Assembly: GCF_050897975.1 (NCBI RefSeq)
Contig: NZ_JBPAXY010000006.1
Coordinates: forward strand, 1-64,000
DNA: 64,000 bases
Direction of reading: 5' to 3'
DNA from: Pseudooceanicola sp050897975
GTDB lineage: Bacteria > Pseudomonadota > Alphaproteobacteria > Rhodobacterales > Rhodobacteraceae
In this document: piece by piece, positions 24,943-33,875 of the stretch
Numbering within the stretch: position 1 is the first letter of the stretch
Layout of the letters: each line of letters starts with the position of its first letter
The notes under the pieces: generated by a model
Database searches by the model: none
Told to the model about the DNA's origin: nothing
Seen by the model: only the letters and a program-made list of their open reading frames with translations
Made by a program: the position numbers and the translations under genes

Positions 24943-25715
24943 TTGCCGATTGCCATATTCATTCCTTCGCCAGGACCACGGGGGCCGACGCGCCGCAAAC
25001 CGGCGCCTATGTGCCCCCGGCGCGGGATGTGCGCGATTTCATGGCAGAGGCGGCGCCGCTCGGCGTGGCCCGCGCGGTTGTGGTGCAGGCCTCGGTCGAC
25101 GGCACCGACAACAGCCGTCTGGTGGAGACGCTGGCCACAGAGGGGCCCGTCGCCTTGCGCGGGGTTGCCATGATCGACGACGGCGCCGACCTGCCCGCCC
25201 TGCACGCCGCCGGTGTCCGCGCCACCCGCATCCAGGACCGTGCCCGGCTGGGCGCCAGCGCGCTGGAGCAGCTGCCCGCGCTGGCGGCGCGGGTGGCCGA
25301 GGTCGGCTGGCACATCGAGCTGAACTCCGAGCCGCGCAGCTTTGACCGCATCGCGGCCATGGTCCCGCAGATGCCCGAGGGGATGCGCCTGATCCTCGAT
25401 CACGTGGGTCACGTGGACCCCGCCGCGCCCGACCCGGTCCTGCGGTTGATGGAGCACCAGCGTGTCTGGGTGAAACTGTCACCCACGCGGATCAGCGCGG
25501 ACATCGGGCGGTATGCGGACCTGGCGGGCATGGTCGAACGCATCGGCGCGGCCTTCCCCGAGCAGATCATCTGGGGCAGCGACTGGCCGCATGTGATGAC
25601 GCCAGAGCCGGTGCCCGAGATCCCGCCGATGCTGGATCTGTGTCGTGAGGCCCTGGGCCCTGACGCCTTCCGGCGCTGCATGTGGGACAACCCTGAACGC
25701 CTTTACGGTTTCTGA
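24939..25715 (+). CDS. Amidohydrolase-2 family lactonase, pyrone-dicarboxylate hydrolase-like
   Basis: 258 residues. Metal-site motifs of the amidohydrolase-2 group are visible: His6-x-His8 in DCHIH, LDHVGH in the middle, and WGSDWPH near the end. The size and the start are like LigI (2-pyrone-4,6-dicarboxylate hydrolase) and other lactonases that open dicarboxylate lactones. It is coupled to tctA and to the next oxidase gene, so it probably acts on the imported compound or its product. The exact lactone is not known. An RraA-type aldolase in the neighbouring opposite-strand cluster would suit the same kind of pathway. Confidence 0.75.
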   Translation: MIADCHIHSFARTTGADAPQTGAYVPPARDVRDFMAEAAPLGVARAVVVQASVDGTDNSRLVETLATEGPVALRGVAMIDDGADLPALHAAGVRATRIQDRARLGASALEQLPALAARVAEVGWHIELNSEPRSFDRIAAMVPQMPEGMRLILDHVGHVDPAAPDPVLRLMEHQRVWVKLSPTRISADIGRYADLAGMVERIGAAFPEQIIWGSDWPHVMTPEPVPEIPPMLDLCREALGPDAFRRCMWDNPERLYGF

Positions 25716-26863
25716 TGCTGCTGACCCTGGATGATTTCGAGCCTGCCGCGCGTCGCCGCCTGCCGCGCCCTCTGTTCGGATATGTCTCCGGCGCGGCCGA
25801 AACCGGGGCGGCGCGGCAGGACAACCGCGATGCGCTGGATGCCTGGCGGCTGGTGCCGCAGGTCCTGCGCGGGGTCGAGGGGCGCAGCAGCGCCTGTACC
25901 CTGCTGGGCAAAGACTATGCCGCGCCTTTCGGCATCGCCCCCATGGGCCTGTCGGCCCTGATGGCGCGCGACGGCGACCGGGCGCTGGCCCGGGCGGCAG
26001 CGGCGGCGGGCATTCCCTTCGTGCTGTCGGGCTCTTCCCTGACGCCGATGGAAGACGTCCGGCGGGCCAATCCCGACGCCTGGTTCCAGGCCTATCTGCC
26101 CGGCGAGGAAGAGCGCATCCGCGCCCTGATCGCCCGCGTGCAGGCGGCGGGGTTCGGCACGCTGGTCCTGACTGCCGACACCGCCGTTCTGGCGAACAGG
26201 GAGAACAACCTGCGTGCCGGGTTCTCCACGCCGCTGCGGATCCGGCCACGGCTGATCTGGGATTTCGCCATCAAGCCCCGCTGGGTGCTGGGCACCTTCC
26301 TGCCCACGCTGCGGCGGGGAATGCCGCATTTCGAGAACTCCTTCGCCACGCGGGGCGCACCGATCATCTCGAAACAGGCGGCGCGGGATTTCGGGCGCAA
26401 GGATCACCTGAACTGGGACCATCTGGCGCTGATGCGCGACCTCTGGCCCGGCAAGCTGGTGCTGAAGGGGGTGATCCACCCCGGGGACGTGGCCCGGGCG
26501 CGGGCGCTTGGCTGCGATGCGGTGATCCTGTCGAACCATGGGGGCCGGCAGCTTGACCACGCGATCTCGCCCCTGCGGTTGTTGCCCGAGGCCCGGGCGC
26601 AGGCGGGGGACATGGCGCTGCTGATCGACGGGGGGATCCGGCGCGGGACCGATGTGATCAAGGCGCTGGCCCTTGGCGCCGACATGGTGCTGATCGGGCG
26701 GCCCTTCCTCTACGCCGCGACACTGGGCGGGCAGGGGAGGGCGGAAGACGCCGCCACGATCCTGAAGGCGGAGGTGCATCGCAACCTCGGCCTTCTGGGA
26801 TTGCGGGACCTGTCAGAGGTCGGCCCCGCAATCCTGCACGCCGTTCACGACATCACGCGCTAA
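25715..26863 (+). CDS. FMN-dependent alpha-hydroxy-acid oxidase/dehydrogenase
   Basis: 382 residues. The active-site base is His275 in SNHGGRQLD, and the C-terminal phosphate-binding part DGGIRRGTDVIKALALGA is standard for the lactate/glycolate/mandelate oxidase family. It converts an L-2-hydroxy acid to the 2-oxo acid. The start overlaps the hydrolase stop by one base. The 3' end overlaps the convergent SMP-30 gene by 11 bases. Whether electrons go to oxygen or the quinone pool cannot be told; there is no obvious membrane segment. Confidence 0.88.
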   Translation: MLLTLDDFEPAARRRLPRPLFGYVSGAAETGAARQDNRDALDAWRLVPQVLRGVEGRSSACTLLGKDYAAPFGIAPMGLSALMARDGDRALARAAAAAGIPFVLSGSSLTPMEDVRRANPDAWFQAYLPGEEERIRALIARVQAAGFGTLVLTADTAVLANRENNLRAGFSTPLRIRPRLIWDFAIKPRWVLGTFLPTLRRGMPHFENSFATRGAPIISKQAARDFGRKDHLNWDHLALMRDLWPGKLVLKGVIHPGDVARARALGCDAVILSNHGGRQLDHAISPLRLLPEARAQAGDMALLIDGGIRRGTDVIKALALGADMVLIGRPFLYAATLGGQGRAEDAATILKAEVHRNLGLLGLRDLSEVGPAILHAVHDITR

Positions 26864-27809
26864 GCGCGCCCGAGAACATCGGCGCCCCGGCAATGCCCAG
26901 CTCCTCGGGGAATTCCACCCGCAGGATGCTGCCGCTGTCGCTTTCGGTGATGTAGAGGGTCCGGCCCCCCGGGCCCCCGAAGGCGCAGTTGGTGGTCCCC
27001 AGACCGCGCGGAGAGCGGACCACGGCCACCGGGCGGCCCAGCACGTCATGGACCCAGACCAGGCCCATGCCGGTCTGACAGACCACGACACCGCCCGCAG
27101 AGGTCAGCGCCAGCCCGTCCGGCCCGGCGCGCCCGCCCGAGAACTGGAGGAAGAGGCCCGCCTTGTTGACCCGCCCCGAGGGCGACATGGGCAGGCGCCA
27201 GACCGCATTGGCACGGGTCACGGCCAGGAACAGCACATGTTCCGCCAGATCCAGCACCAGACCGTTGGGGCTGGGCACCTTGTCGATCAGGCAGGTCAGT
27301 GCGCCGGTCTCCATCTGCCATTTCCACACCCGGCCCGAGGGATCCTGAAGCCCGGTCTGCCCCTGGTCGGTGAAGTAAAGCGCGCCGTCGCGACCGAAAT
27401 GCAGGTCGTTGCATCCCTTGAAGCTTTCGGTGTCGGCATCGGCCAGCGCCTTGGTCACGGCGCCGGTTGCCGGGTCCAGCTGCATGATGCCGTTCTGGTA
27501 ATCGGCCAGGAAGATCCGACCGTCGCGGTGGATCTTCAGCCCGTTGGGCTGGCCGTCATATTCGGCGATCTGGCTGATCTGGCCCTGGGGCGTGGCGCGG
27601 AACACCCGCCCGAAGGGGATGTCGACGAACCACAGGTTGCCCTCGCGGTCGAAGGACGGCCCCTCGAGGAAGCTGTCGGCGGGCGCCCCGCGCCGGTTCT
27701 TCTCGGCCCAGTAGGAGGGCTGCCCGGTGCGGCGCAGCGCGCCGGGCAGTTCGGTGAAGACCTCGGCGTCGAGGATCACGGGGTCGGGGAAGGGATAGGT
27801 GGGTGTCAT
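26853..27809 (-). CDS. SMP-30/gluconolactonase-like protein
   Basis: 318 residues with the six-bladed propeller pattern: LEGPSFDREGNLWFVD, QPNGLKIHRDGRIFLAD, CNDLHFGRDGALYFTD and VPSPNGLVL. The acidic and Asn residues in these repeats hold the catalytic metal of lactonases. It opens sugar or organic-acid lactones. The start overlaps the dctM stop by 4 bases, making it the last gene of the TRAP operon. No signal peptide is seen, so it acts in the cytoplasm on the imported compound. Confidence 0.85.
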   Translation of the reverse strand: MTPTYPFPDPVILDAEVFTELPGALRRTGQPSYWAEKNRRGAPADSFLEGPSFDREGNLWFVDIPFGRVFRATPQGQISQIAEYDGQPNGLKIHRDGRIFLADYQNGIMQLDPATGAVTKALADADTESFKGCNDLHFGRDGALYFTDQGQTGLQDPSGRVWKWQMETGALTCLIDKVPSPNGLVLDLAEHVLFLAVTRANAVWRLPMSPSGRVNKAGLFLQFSGGRAGPDGLALTSAGGVVVCQTGMGLVWVHDVLGRPVAVVRSPRGLGTTNCAFGGPGGRTLYITESDSGSILRVEFPEELGIAGAPMFSGALSA

Positions 27810-29098
27810 CCGAACGTGACCTCCGGCAGGAACAGCGCGATTTGCGGCGAGGCGATCAGCAGCAGCATGAAGGCGACGATGATCAGGAAGAAGGGCAGGG
27901 TGCCCAGGATCACGTCCTCGACCTTCACCTCGTCCGAGGAACTGGCCACGACGAAGAGGATCACGCCGAGCGGCGGCGTCAGCTGGCCCAGTTCCACCAG
28001 GATCACCACGAAGACCCCGAACCAGATCGGATCGACCCCAAGCGCCAGCAGCGCCGGGAAGATCACCGGCACGATGATCGCGATCATCCCCAGCCCTTCC
28101 ATGAAGCAGCCCAGGATGGCGAAGACCACCATGATGATCAGCAGGAAGGTCAACCGCGAGACATTGGCATCCTCCAGCATCCCCACCAGGTCCTCGCCGA
28201 TCCCCGACAGGGCCGTGGCGTAGGCGAAGATCATCGAGGTGAAGACGATGAACAGGATGTTGCCGCTCATCGAGGCGGTGCGCATCAGGGCGTTCTTCAG
28301 CAGCGAGAGCGAGAGCTTGCGGTAGAGGGCTGCGATCAGGATCGCGCCGACGGTGCCGACGGCCCCGGCCTCGGTGGGCGTGGCGAAGCCGCCGTAGATG
28401 CTGCCCAGCACGATGACGATCAGCATCAGGAAGGGCAGGATGTCCAGCAGGGCGCGGCCCAGGTCACCGGCGGTGGCCTTGGTCTCGGACTTCGGCGCCA
28501 GCTTCGGGTTCAGCAGCACGCGGGCGATGATGAACCCCATGTAGCACAGCGCCAGCAGGATGCCCGGCACCAGACCGGCAGCGAAGAGGCGCGCGATCGA
28601 GGTTTCGGTGAAGGTGGCGTAGATGATCATGGTGATCGACGGCGGGATCAGGATGCCCAGGGTGCCACCGGCGGCGAGAGAACCGGCCACCAGCCGCTTG
28701 TTATAGCCGCGTGCCGACAGTTCCGGCAGGGCTACGGTGGACATGGCCGCCGCCGTGGGGGCCGAGCCGCCGGAGATCGCGGCGAAGATGCCGCTGCCGG
28801 CGATATTCGTGTGAAGAAGGCCGCCGGGCAGGCGTCGCATGAAGGGCGCGACCCCGTTGTAGAGCCGTGTCGACAGGCCCGAGCCCAGCAGAATCTCGGC
28901 CATCAGGACGAAAAGCGGGATGGCGGCCAGGGTAAAGCTGTTGGCGGCGCCCCAGCTGACCAGGCCCAGGGCCTTCCAGCCGCCGAAGCCCTTCAGCAGC
29001 CAGATATAGGTCAGCCCGGCGCCAGCCACGGCGAATTGCACCCACATGCCGCCGACGATCAGGCCGATCAGCAGGCCGAAGGCAAGGATCGCTTCCAT
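27806..29098 (-). CDS. dctM: TRAP transporter large membrane subunit (DctM)
   Basis: 430 residues, 12 or so membrane helices. The DctM patterns AIPLFVLMAEILLGSG, GSAPTAAAMSTVALPEL and LIPPSITMIIYA are clear. It uses the sodium gradient to import the acid delivered by DctP. It directly follows dctQ with no gap, and overlaps the lactonase gene downstream. Confidence 0.93.
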   Translation of the reverse strand: MEAILAFGLLIGLIVGGMWVQFAVAGAGLTYIWLLKGFGGWKALGLVSWGAANSFTLAAIPLFVLMAEILLGSGLSTRLYNGVAPFMRRLPGGLLHTNIAGSGIFAAISGGSAPTAAAMSTVALPELSARGYNKRLVAGSLAAGGTLGILIPPSITMIIYATFTETSIARLFAAGLVPGILLALCYMGFIIARVLLNPKLAPKSETKATAGDLGRALLDILPFLMLIVIVLGSIYGGFATPTEAGAVGTVGAILIAALYRKLSLSLLKNALMRTASMSGNILFIVFTSMIFAYATALSGIGEDLVGMLEDANVSRLTFLLIIMVVFAILGCFMEGLGMIAIIVPVIFPALLALGVDPIWFGVFVVILVELGQLTPPLGVILFVVASSSDEVKVEDVILGTLPFFLIIVAFMLLLIASPQIALFLPEVTFG

Positions 29099-29614
29099 TT
29101 ACTCGTCCTCGGTTTTGCGGAAGGTCAGCAGCAGCTGCTCGACCAGGAAGAAGGCCAGCACGGCGAAACCGGCGGGCAGGATGATCTGCGGGATCCACAG
29201 GGGCGTCCGCAGGACGGTGGGGGCGAACTTGCCGCGGGCGAAGGACGACAGCGTCAGGTCCTTCGTCTTCCACGCCAGGATCACGCAGAGGATCAGTGCG
29301 ATCACCACGAAGCCGCGCACCAGCCAGCGGCGCGTGCCTTCGGGCCAGGCGTCCAGCAGGAAGTGCACCTGGAACATGGTGCCGCCGCGCAGCGACAGGG
29401 CGGCGCCGAAGAAGGTCATGAAGACCACGCCGTAACCGGTCAGCTCTTCGGCGAAGCCCAGGGAATAGTTGAAGGCGCCGCGCAGGAGCGCCTCAAGGCA
29501 GACCAGCGCGACCAGCCCGGTCAGCACCACGCCGGTGGCCACGCCGGTGGCGCGGGCGGCGAAATCGAAGAGGGGGCCGGCGCTGGCCGGCCCCGTTTTG
29601 CTTTCGGACTGCAT
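29099..29614 (-). CDS. dctQ: TRAP transporter small membrane subunit (DctQ)
   Basis: 171 residues from ATG 29614, one base after the dctP stop; upstream in-frame sequence is Arg-rich and not protein-like. Four membrane helices, with the DctQ-type segment NYSLGFAEELTGYGVVFMTF near residue 50. It stabilises DctM and connects to DctP. Confidence 0.88.
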   Translation of the reverse strand: MQSESKTGPASAGPLFDFAARATGVATGVVLTGLVALVCLEALLRGAFNYSLGFAEELTGYGVVFMTFFGAALSLRGGTMFQVHFLLDAWPEGTRRWLVRGFVVIALILCVILAWKTKDLTLSSFARGKFAPTVLRTPLWIPQIILPAGFAVLAFFLVEQLLLTFRKTEDE

Positions 29615-29615
29615 G

Positions 29616-30584
29616 TTACTTGCCGATGGCAGCGCGCACGGTCGCCAGGGCGGCCTCGTATTCCGGGCCGTTCTCTGCCGCCCAGCTTTCCCAGAAGGGC
29701 GCCAGCTTCTCGTTGGCCATGGCGGCGTCGCCCTCGGCCGCATCCACCAGGGTCATCCCGGCTGCGGACTGGGAGGCCTTCTGGTCTTCTTCGTCCACCA
29801 GGAAGTCCGCGGTGGTCTTCGGCCCCTCTTCGGCGACGATCTCGCGCAGGCGGGCCTGGGTCTCTTCGGACAGGGCGTCGAAGCTGTCGGCGTTGGCGAT
29901 GATCATCGAGTTCCCGTAGTTCACGGAGAACCGGTAGTTGTAGGGCAGGAATTCATGCCAGTTCTTCGCGCCACCGGCAGAGGCGGTCAGCACGCCCTCG
30001 ATCACGCCGCGTTCCAGCGAGGTCGGCACTTCGGAGCCCGACAGGGTGATCGGCGCGCCGCCGAATTCCTCGATGAACCGCCCCTGTTCGGGCGAGGTCA
30101 CGCGGATCTTGTGCCCCTCCAGGTCGGCCAGGCTGTTGATCTCGAAGGTGGTGAAGATCGTCTGCTCGGGGTAGCGGTAGCCGCCCAGCAGAACCACCCC
30201 CTGTTCGGCAAAGGCCTCGACCAGGGTCGGTTCCATGGCGGCATAGGCGGCGGCCCATTCCTTGTCATTCTCGATCAGCATCGGCAGGTTCAGCACCCGC
30301 GCCAGCGGCACGCTGCCCGAGAAGAAGAAATCGGCGGCCATGTCGATGATGCCGTCACCCACGGCCTGGGTGATGTCGGCCGAGGCGATCTGAAGGGTCT
30401 TGCCCAGGTGCAGGTCGATGGTCAGGTCCGTATCGGCGGCGACGCGCTCGACGATGCGGTTCATGCCCTTCACGGCCGAGGTCGTGGAAACGGACGAATA
30501 GGTGTAGGCCGTCCAGTCGTCGGCCTGGGCGACGGTGGCGGATGCGGCGATCAGCGCGGCGGCGCCGAGTGTCTTGATGGTCAT
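29616..30584 (-). CDS. dctP: TRAP transporter substrate-binding protein (DctP)
   Basis: 322 residues from ATG 30584 with GGAGGAAG upstream. A signal peptide ends at TVAQA. The DctP fold is evident: LADLEGHKIRVTSPEQ near 145 with the arginine (IRV) that pairs with the ligand carboxylate, and ALSEETQARLREI near the end. It binds an organic acid in the periplasm. First gene of the dctPQM-lactonase operon; a hairpin terminator separates it from the gene before. Confidence 0.9.
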   Translation of the reverse strand: MTIKTLGAAALIAASATVAQADDWTAYTYSSVSTTSAVKGMNRIVERVAADTDLTIDLHLGKTLQIASADITQAVGDGIIDMAADFFFSGSVPLARVLNLPMLIENDKEWAAAYAAMEPTLVEAFAEQGVVLLGGYRYPEQTIFTTFEINSLADLEGHKIRVTSPEQGRFIEEFGGAPITLSGSEVPTSLERGVIEGVLTASAGGAKNWHEFLPYNYRFSVNYGNSMIIANADSFDALSEETQARLREIVAEEGPKTTADFLVDEEDQKASQSAAGMTLVDAAEGDAAMANEKLAPFWESWAAENGPEYEAALATVRAAIGK

Positions 30585-30636
30585 GGTCTTCCTCCAGTGA
30601 TTGATTGCGCGAAATGCCTGAGCGTTGCGCCAGGCG

Positions 30637-30682
30637 AAAAAGGAGCGCACCGCTTGGTGCCGTCTTCGGCCCCAAGCGGTGC
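30637..30682 (-). terminator. Terminator after the metallohydrolase gene
   Basis: An 11-bp perfect stem (GCACCGCTTGG with CCAAGCGGTGC, 30647-30682) and, on the minus strand, a T5 run five bases later (30637-30641). It ends transcription of the metallohydrolase side and implies a separate promoter for dctP. Confidence 0.6.
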
Positions 30683-30690
30683 GGAGAGGG

Positions 30691-31722
30691 TCATTCAACC
30701 GGCGGCGTCGCCTCCGGCGCGAAGCTTGCAAGCTGGGCTGCCACGCAGTGACGCATGGCGCCCATTGCCCGCGCGACACCATCAACGCCGATGACGAAGG
30801 GATGCGCCTGACCTGCGTCACGCGTCTTCAAGTCGTCCATGAGGGCCAGTGTGTTGTCGAGACGCGGGTGGTTCGAGAGGAAGACGTCGATGTTCTCTTC
30901 CTCTGCCAGCGCGGCGATGCGCGCCTGGGAGTCCATCATGGCGTTGAAGCGCTCCGCATTCTTGCCGAAGTTCAGACCATTGCCTCCCCAGAAGACGGCT
31001 CGGTGGGTGTCATCGCCGTCCCTCACGTCCACGACCGGGGAAATCGTGCCCGGTGTATGGCCCGGGGTCACGAGGATCTTCACCGTCGTGTCGCCCAGGG
31101 TCACCGTATCGCCATCGGTCACGGTCACATCCCGTTCGGGTGCTGGCCCCCACAGTTCGTTCTCGAATTGCAGTGTGGGCTTCTCGAGCTCGTTCCAGTC
31201 GGTATCCGACATGATGATCTCGGCATCGTACTTCTCGGCCAGGTAGACTGCTGCGCCGTAATGGTCGCCATGCGCGTGGGTCACGAGGATCTTCCTGATC
31301 TCGGACGGGTCGAGACCCAGCTCGACCATGCTGTCCTCGATGTAGGTCTTGGCCTCGTCGGGGTTGTTCAGCGTGTCGAAGAGGATGATCCCGTCCGAAG
31401 TCTGCAACGCCCAGGCCGACACCCATTCGGTGCCGAGGAAATACAGGTTGTCGAAAATGCCATAAGGGTGGGGCGGGCCTTTCGCAATCAGCGCGGCAAG
31501 CATGTTCTCGCCCGGCTTCTCTACGATGGTAAAGGATTTGCCGATGCGGGCGCAGTGGCCCAGCACGTTTTTCAGGTCTTCGCCCGCCAGGGCCTCTGCC
31601 GCGGCAACATGGGCTGCCGACAGCTCTGCGTCGCTGCTCTCGGCCAGCGCCGGCAGGGCGGTGCTGATCGCCCCGAGCGCAACTGCGCCCAGCACTGTTT
31701 GCCTGAAACCAGAATTTGTCAT
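30691..31722 (-). CDS. Exported metallo-beta-lactamase-fold hydrolase, B3-like
   Basis: 343 residues with a Sec signal peptide ending at ALAES. Metal ligands are His149, His151, Asp153, His154 (THAHGDHYG), His222 (TPGHTPGT) and a candidate third His285 (SNHP). The pattern resembles subclass B3 beta-lactamases and related periplasmic hydrolases. The location between tctCBA and a TRAP operon suggests a role in opening an ester or lactone before uptake, but beta-lactam hydrolysis cannot be excluded from sequence. The C-terminal 40 residues are outside the conserved fold. The start has GGAGAACACC upstream. Confidence 0.82.
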   Translation of the reverse strand: MTNSGFRQTVLGAVALGAISTALPALAESSDAELSAAHVAAAEALAGEDLKNVLGHCARIGKSFTIVEKPGENMLAALIAKGPPHPYGIFDNLYFLGTEWVSAWALQTSDGIILFDTLNNPDEAKTYIEDSMVELGLDPSEIRKILVTHAHGDHYGAAVYLAEKYDAEIIMSDTDWNELEKPTLQFENELWGPAPERDVTVTDGDTVTLGDTTVKILVTPGHTPGTISPVVDVRDGDDTHRAVFWGGNGLNFGKNAERFNAMMDSQARIAALAEEENIDVFLSNHPRLDNTLALMDDLKTRDAGQAHPFVIGVDGVARAMGAMRHCVAAQLASFAPEATPPVE

Positions 31723-31749
31723 GGTGTTCTCCTCCGAATGTGTCGTCTT

Positions 31750-31783
31750 GTCATCCGCCGCCCTCCTGTTCGCGGCGGATGAC
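31750..31783. other. Long hairpin between tctA and the metallohydrolase gene
   Basis: Perfect 12-bp arms (GTCATCCGCCGC with GCGGCGGATGAC) around a loop of about 10 bases. No T run follows on the minus strand, so it may be an RNA processing or stabilising hairpin instead of a simple terminator. Confidence 0.5.
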
Positions 31784-31804
31784 CTTTTGGGGGCGGGGCC
31801 GGTG

Positions 31805-33316
31805 TCAGCCAGCCGCGCTGTCGTCCATCTTCTTGTCGAAGAAGCGTTTCTTCAGCGACGGGCCGACGATCACCGCGACGGTCAGGGCCACCAGGATCAG
31901 GCTGGTCGTGTTCTGGAACAGCACCATCGGGTCGCCGCGACCGATCCGCAGCGCGAGGCGCAGGTTCTCTTCGGCGAAGCCGCCCAGGATCAGCCCCAGG
32001 ACGACCGGGGGCAGGGGGAACTTCAGCCGGTCCATGACCCAGCCGACGGCGCCGAAGCCCAGCATCAGGTAGACGTCGAACATGCGGCCATGGATCGAAT
32101 AGACCCCGATCAGCATCAGCACGATGATCACCGATCCCAGCAGCGGCCGCGGCAGGTTCAGCAGGCGGGCGAAGCTGTTGGTCGCCAGCGAGCCGCCCAG
32201 GATGATCAGCAGGATCGCCCCGAAGAGGAACTGCCACATGAAGCCGAAGACGATGTCGGGGTTGTCGCGGAACAGCATGGGCCCCGGTTGCAGGCCGTGT
32301 ACCAGCAGGCCGCCCAGCATGACCGCCGCCACGGCGGTGCCCGGGATGCCCAGCGTCAGCGCCGGGATCAGGGCCGAGGCGGTATCGGCATTGTTGGCGA
32401 CCTCGGCGGCGGCGACCCCCTCGGGCTCGCCCTCGCCCCAGGTTTCGGGGGTCTTGGAGGTGCGGCGCGCCTCGTTGTAGGACATGAAGGCCGCCATCGA
32501 GCCACCGGCGCCCGGCAGGATGCCGATCCAGATGCCGATGAAGGAGCCGCGCACCCAGGTCTTCCAGTAGGATTTCATCCGCGGCAGGGCCTTCCAGATC
32601 GGCTCGGTCCCCAGTTTGGAGCCTTTCACGCCATCGGTCTTCAGCGGCGTCTCCAGCAGGTCGATCACCGGCGGCAGCGCGTAGAGGCCGACCAGGAGGA
32701 TCACGATATTGATGCCGTCCAGCATCTCCAGCTGGCCGAAGGTGAAGCGGTCGTTGCCGTAGATCGGGTCGGAGCCTACGACCGAGACGAAGACCCCGAA
32801 GCAGGCCGAGATCAGCCCCTTCACCGGGTTGCCGCCCAGCAGGAAGATGATCGAGGCGAGGCCGAAGATGGCGACCCAGAAGACCTCGGACGGGCCGAAG
32901 AGCAGGGTAACCTTGGACAGCGGCGGGGCCAGCAGCATCAGGGCGAAGGCCGAGGCGATGCCGCCGAAGGCCGAGGAGACCACGGCGACCTGAAGCGCGA
33001 AGCCGCCTTCGCCCTTCTGGGCCATCGGATAGCCGTCGAAGGTGGTGGCGACGGCGGCCGGGGTGCCGGGGATGCGCAGCAGCACCGCCGGGATCGCGCC
33101 GCCGTACATGGCGCCGTTGTAGATGCCCGCCATCAGGCCCAGGGCCACCAGCGGCTCCAGCCCGAAGGTGAAGGGCACGAGGACGGAGATGGCCATGGTG
33201 GCCGACAGGCCCGGCATGGCGCCGACGACGATGCCCGAGATCACACCGATCACCACGGCGGCGAAATTGGCCAGAGAGAAGACGTCGGGCAGGGCGTGCA
33301 GAAGATCGCTATACAT
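31805..33316 (-). CDS. tctA: Tripartite tricarboxylate transporter large membrane subunit (TctA), second system
   Basis: 503 residues with the same signature blocks as the first TctA: GAMPGLSATMAISVLVP near 32, IPGTPAAVATTFDGYPM, GILPGAGGSMAAF and LTLGIPGTAVAAV. The loop near LEDTPLKTDG differs from the first copy, so the two are separate systems and not a recent duplication. It is 3 bases from tctB. Imports an organic acid. Confidence 0.92.
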   Translation of the reverse strand: MYSDLLHALPDVFSLANFAAVVIGVISGIVVGAMPGLSATMAISVLVPFTFGLEPLVALGLMAGIYNGAMYGGAIPAVLLRIPGTPAAVATTFDGYPMAQKGEGGFALQVAVVSSAFGGIASAFALMLLAPPLSKVTLLFGPSEVFWVAIFGLASIIFLLGGNPVKGLISACFGVFVSVVGSDPIYGNDRFTFGQLEMLDGINIVILLVGLYALPPVIDLLETPLKTDGVKGSKLGTEPIWKALPRMKSYWKTWVRGSFIGIWIGILPGAGGSMAAFMSYNEARRTSKTPETWGEGEPEGVAAAEVANNADTASALIPALTLGIPGTAVAAVMLGGLLVHGLQPGPMLFRDNPDIVFGFMWQFLFGAILLIILGGSLATNSFARLLNLPRPLLGSVIIVLMLIGVYSIHGRMFDVYLMLGFGAVGWVMDRLKFPLPPVVLGLILGGFAEENLRLALRIGRGDPMVLFQNTTSLILVALTVAVIVGPSLKKRFFDKKMDDSAAG

Positions 33317-33319
33317 GGC

Positions 33320-33781
33320 TCAGCGCTCCCACAGGCGGCCGGCGGGGAATTCCTGCGACATGCCGAAATCGAAGATGGCCCAGATCGTGCCCACGACAAT
33401 CACCGTGGCGATCAGCAGGCCCAGCGGGTTGCGATAGCCGAAGATCCAGGCGACCAGCGGAATGGTCACGGCGGTGCTGACGTAGAAGCCGATGAAGTCG
33501 GTCGCCAGCGCATAGGCGACGATCAGCCCGAAGGCGCCGATCACCCGCTTGGGTGACTTGGTCATCGGCTGGGCGTCCTCGCCCGCGGCGGCCTTGCGCT
33601 GGTCCGAGACCAGCAGCAACACCGACAGGACGATCAGCCCGATCAGCATGGTGGCCGGCAGCAGCGCGGAGATGGCGCGCAGCTCGAAGGCCGGGATCAG
33701 GAACCCGGCGGCGACCAGGATGATGCCAAGCGCGGTTAGGGTCTCTGGCCGGGCCAAGCGGGGGGTCTTGCTTGCGGGCAT
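33320..33781 (-). CDS. tctB: Tripartite tricarboxylate transporter small membrane subunit (TctB), second system
   Basis: 153 residues, four membrane helices (near 15-33, 38-57, 82-105, 110-145), DUF1468-like in pattern. It lies between tctC and tctA in the usual CBA order. A strong hairpin separates it from tctC upstream, which would allow more binding protein than membrane protein to be made. Confidence 0.82.
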   Translation of the reverse strand: MPASKTPRLARPETLTALGIILVAAGFLIPAFELRAISALLPATMLIGLIVLSVLLLVSDQRKAAAGEDAQPMTKSPKRVIGAFGLIVAYALATDFIGFYVSTAVTIPLVAWIFGYRNPLGLLIATVIVVGTIWAIFDFGMSQEFPAGRLWER

Positions 33782-33812
33782 GGGTCTGCTCTTGATGTCA
33801 GGGGGTGGGGTG

Positions 33813-33839
33813 GCGTGAGGGGGATTGCCCCCCTCACGC
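33813..33839 (-). other. Intercistronic hairpin between tctC and tctB
   Basis: Arms GCGTGAGGGGG and CCCCCTCACGC around a 4- to 5-base loop, followed on the minus strand by no T run. A second GC palindrome, near 33849-33865 (TGGGGCC with GGCCCCA), lies closer to the tctC stop. Such hairpins commonly stabilise the upstream binding-protein mRNA. Confidence 0.55.
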
Positions 33840-33875
33840 GCGAGGTCTTGGGGCCAGGGGCCCCAGGTCCGGGGC

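Noticed and set aside
27803..29902. 699-codon + strand frame over the TRAP genes, very rich in Asp/His/Gln
   Set aside because: It is the exact complement of dctM and dctQ, whose membrane helices and family motifs are certain. The charged composition is what the reverse of hydrophobic helices gives.
30691..31722. Calling the metallohydrolase a carbapenem-resistance gene
   Set aside because: The metal site alone does not show beta-lactam activity, and the transporter neighbourhood favours a catabolic hydrolase. It is kept as a generic B3-like enzyme.
31502..33556. 684-codon + strand frame over the second tctA
   Set aside because: Same reason: complement of a membrane protein gene, with repeated His/Asp/Gly runs and no domain.
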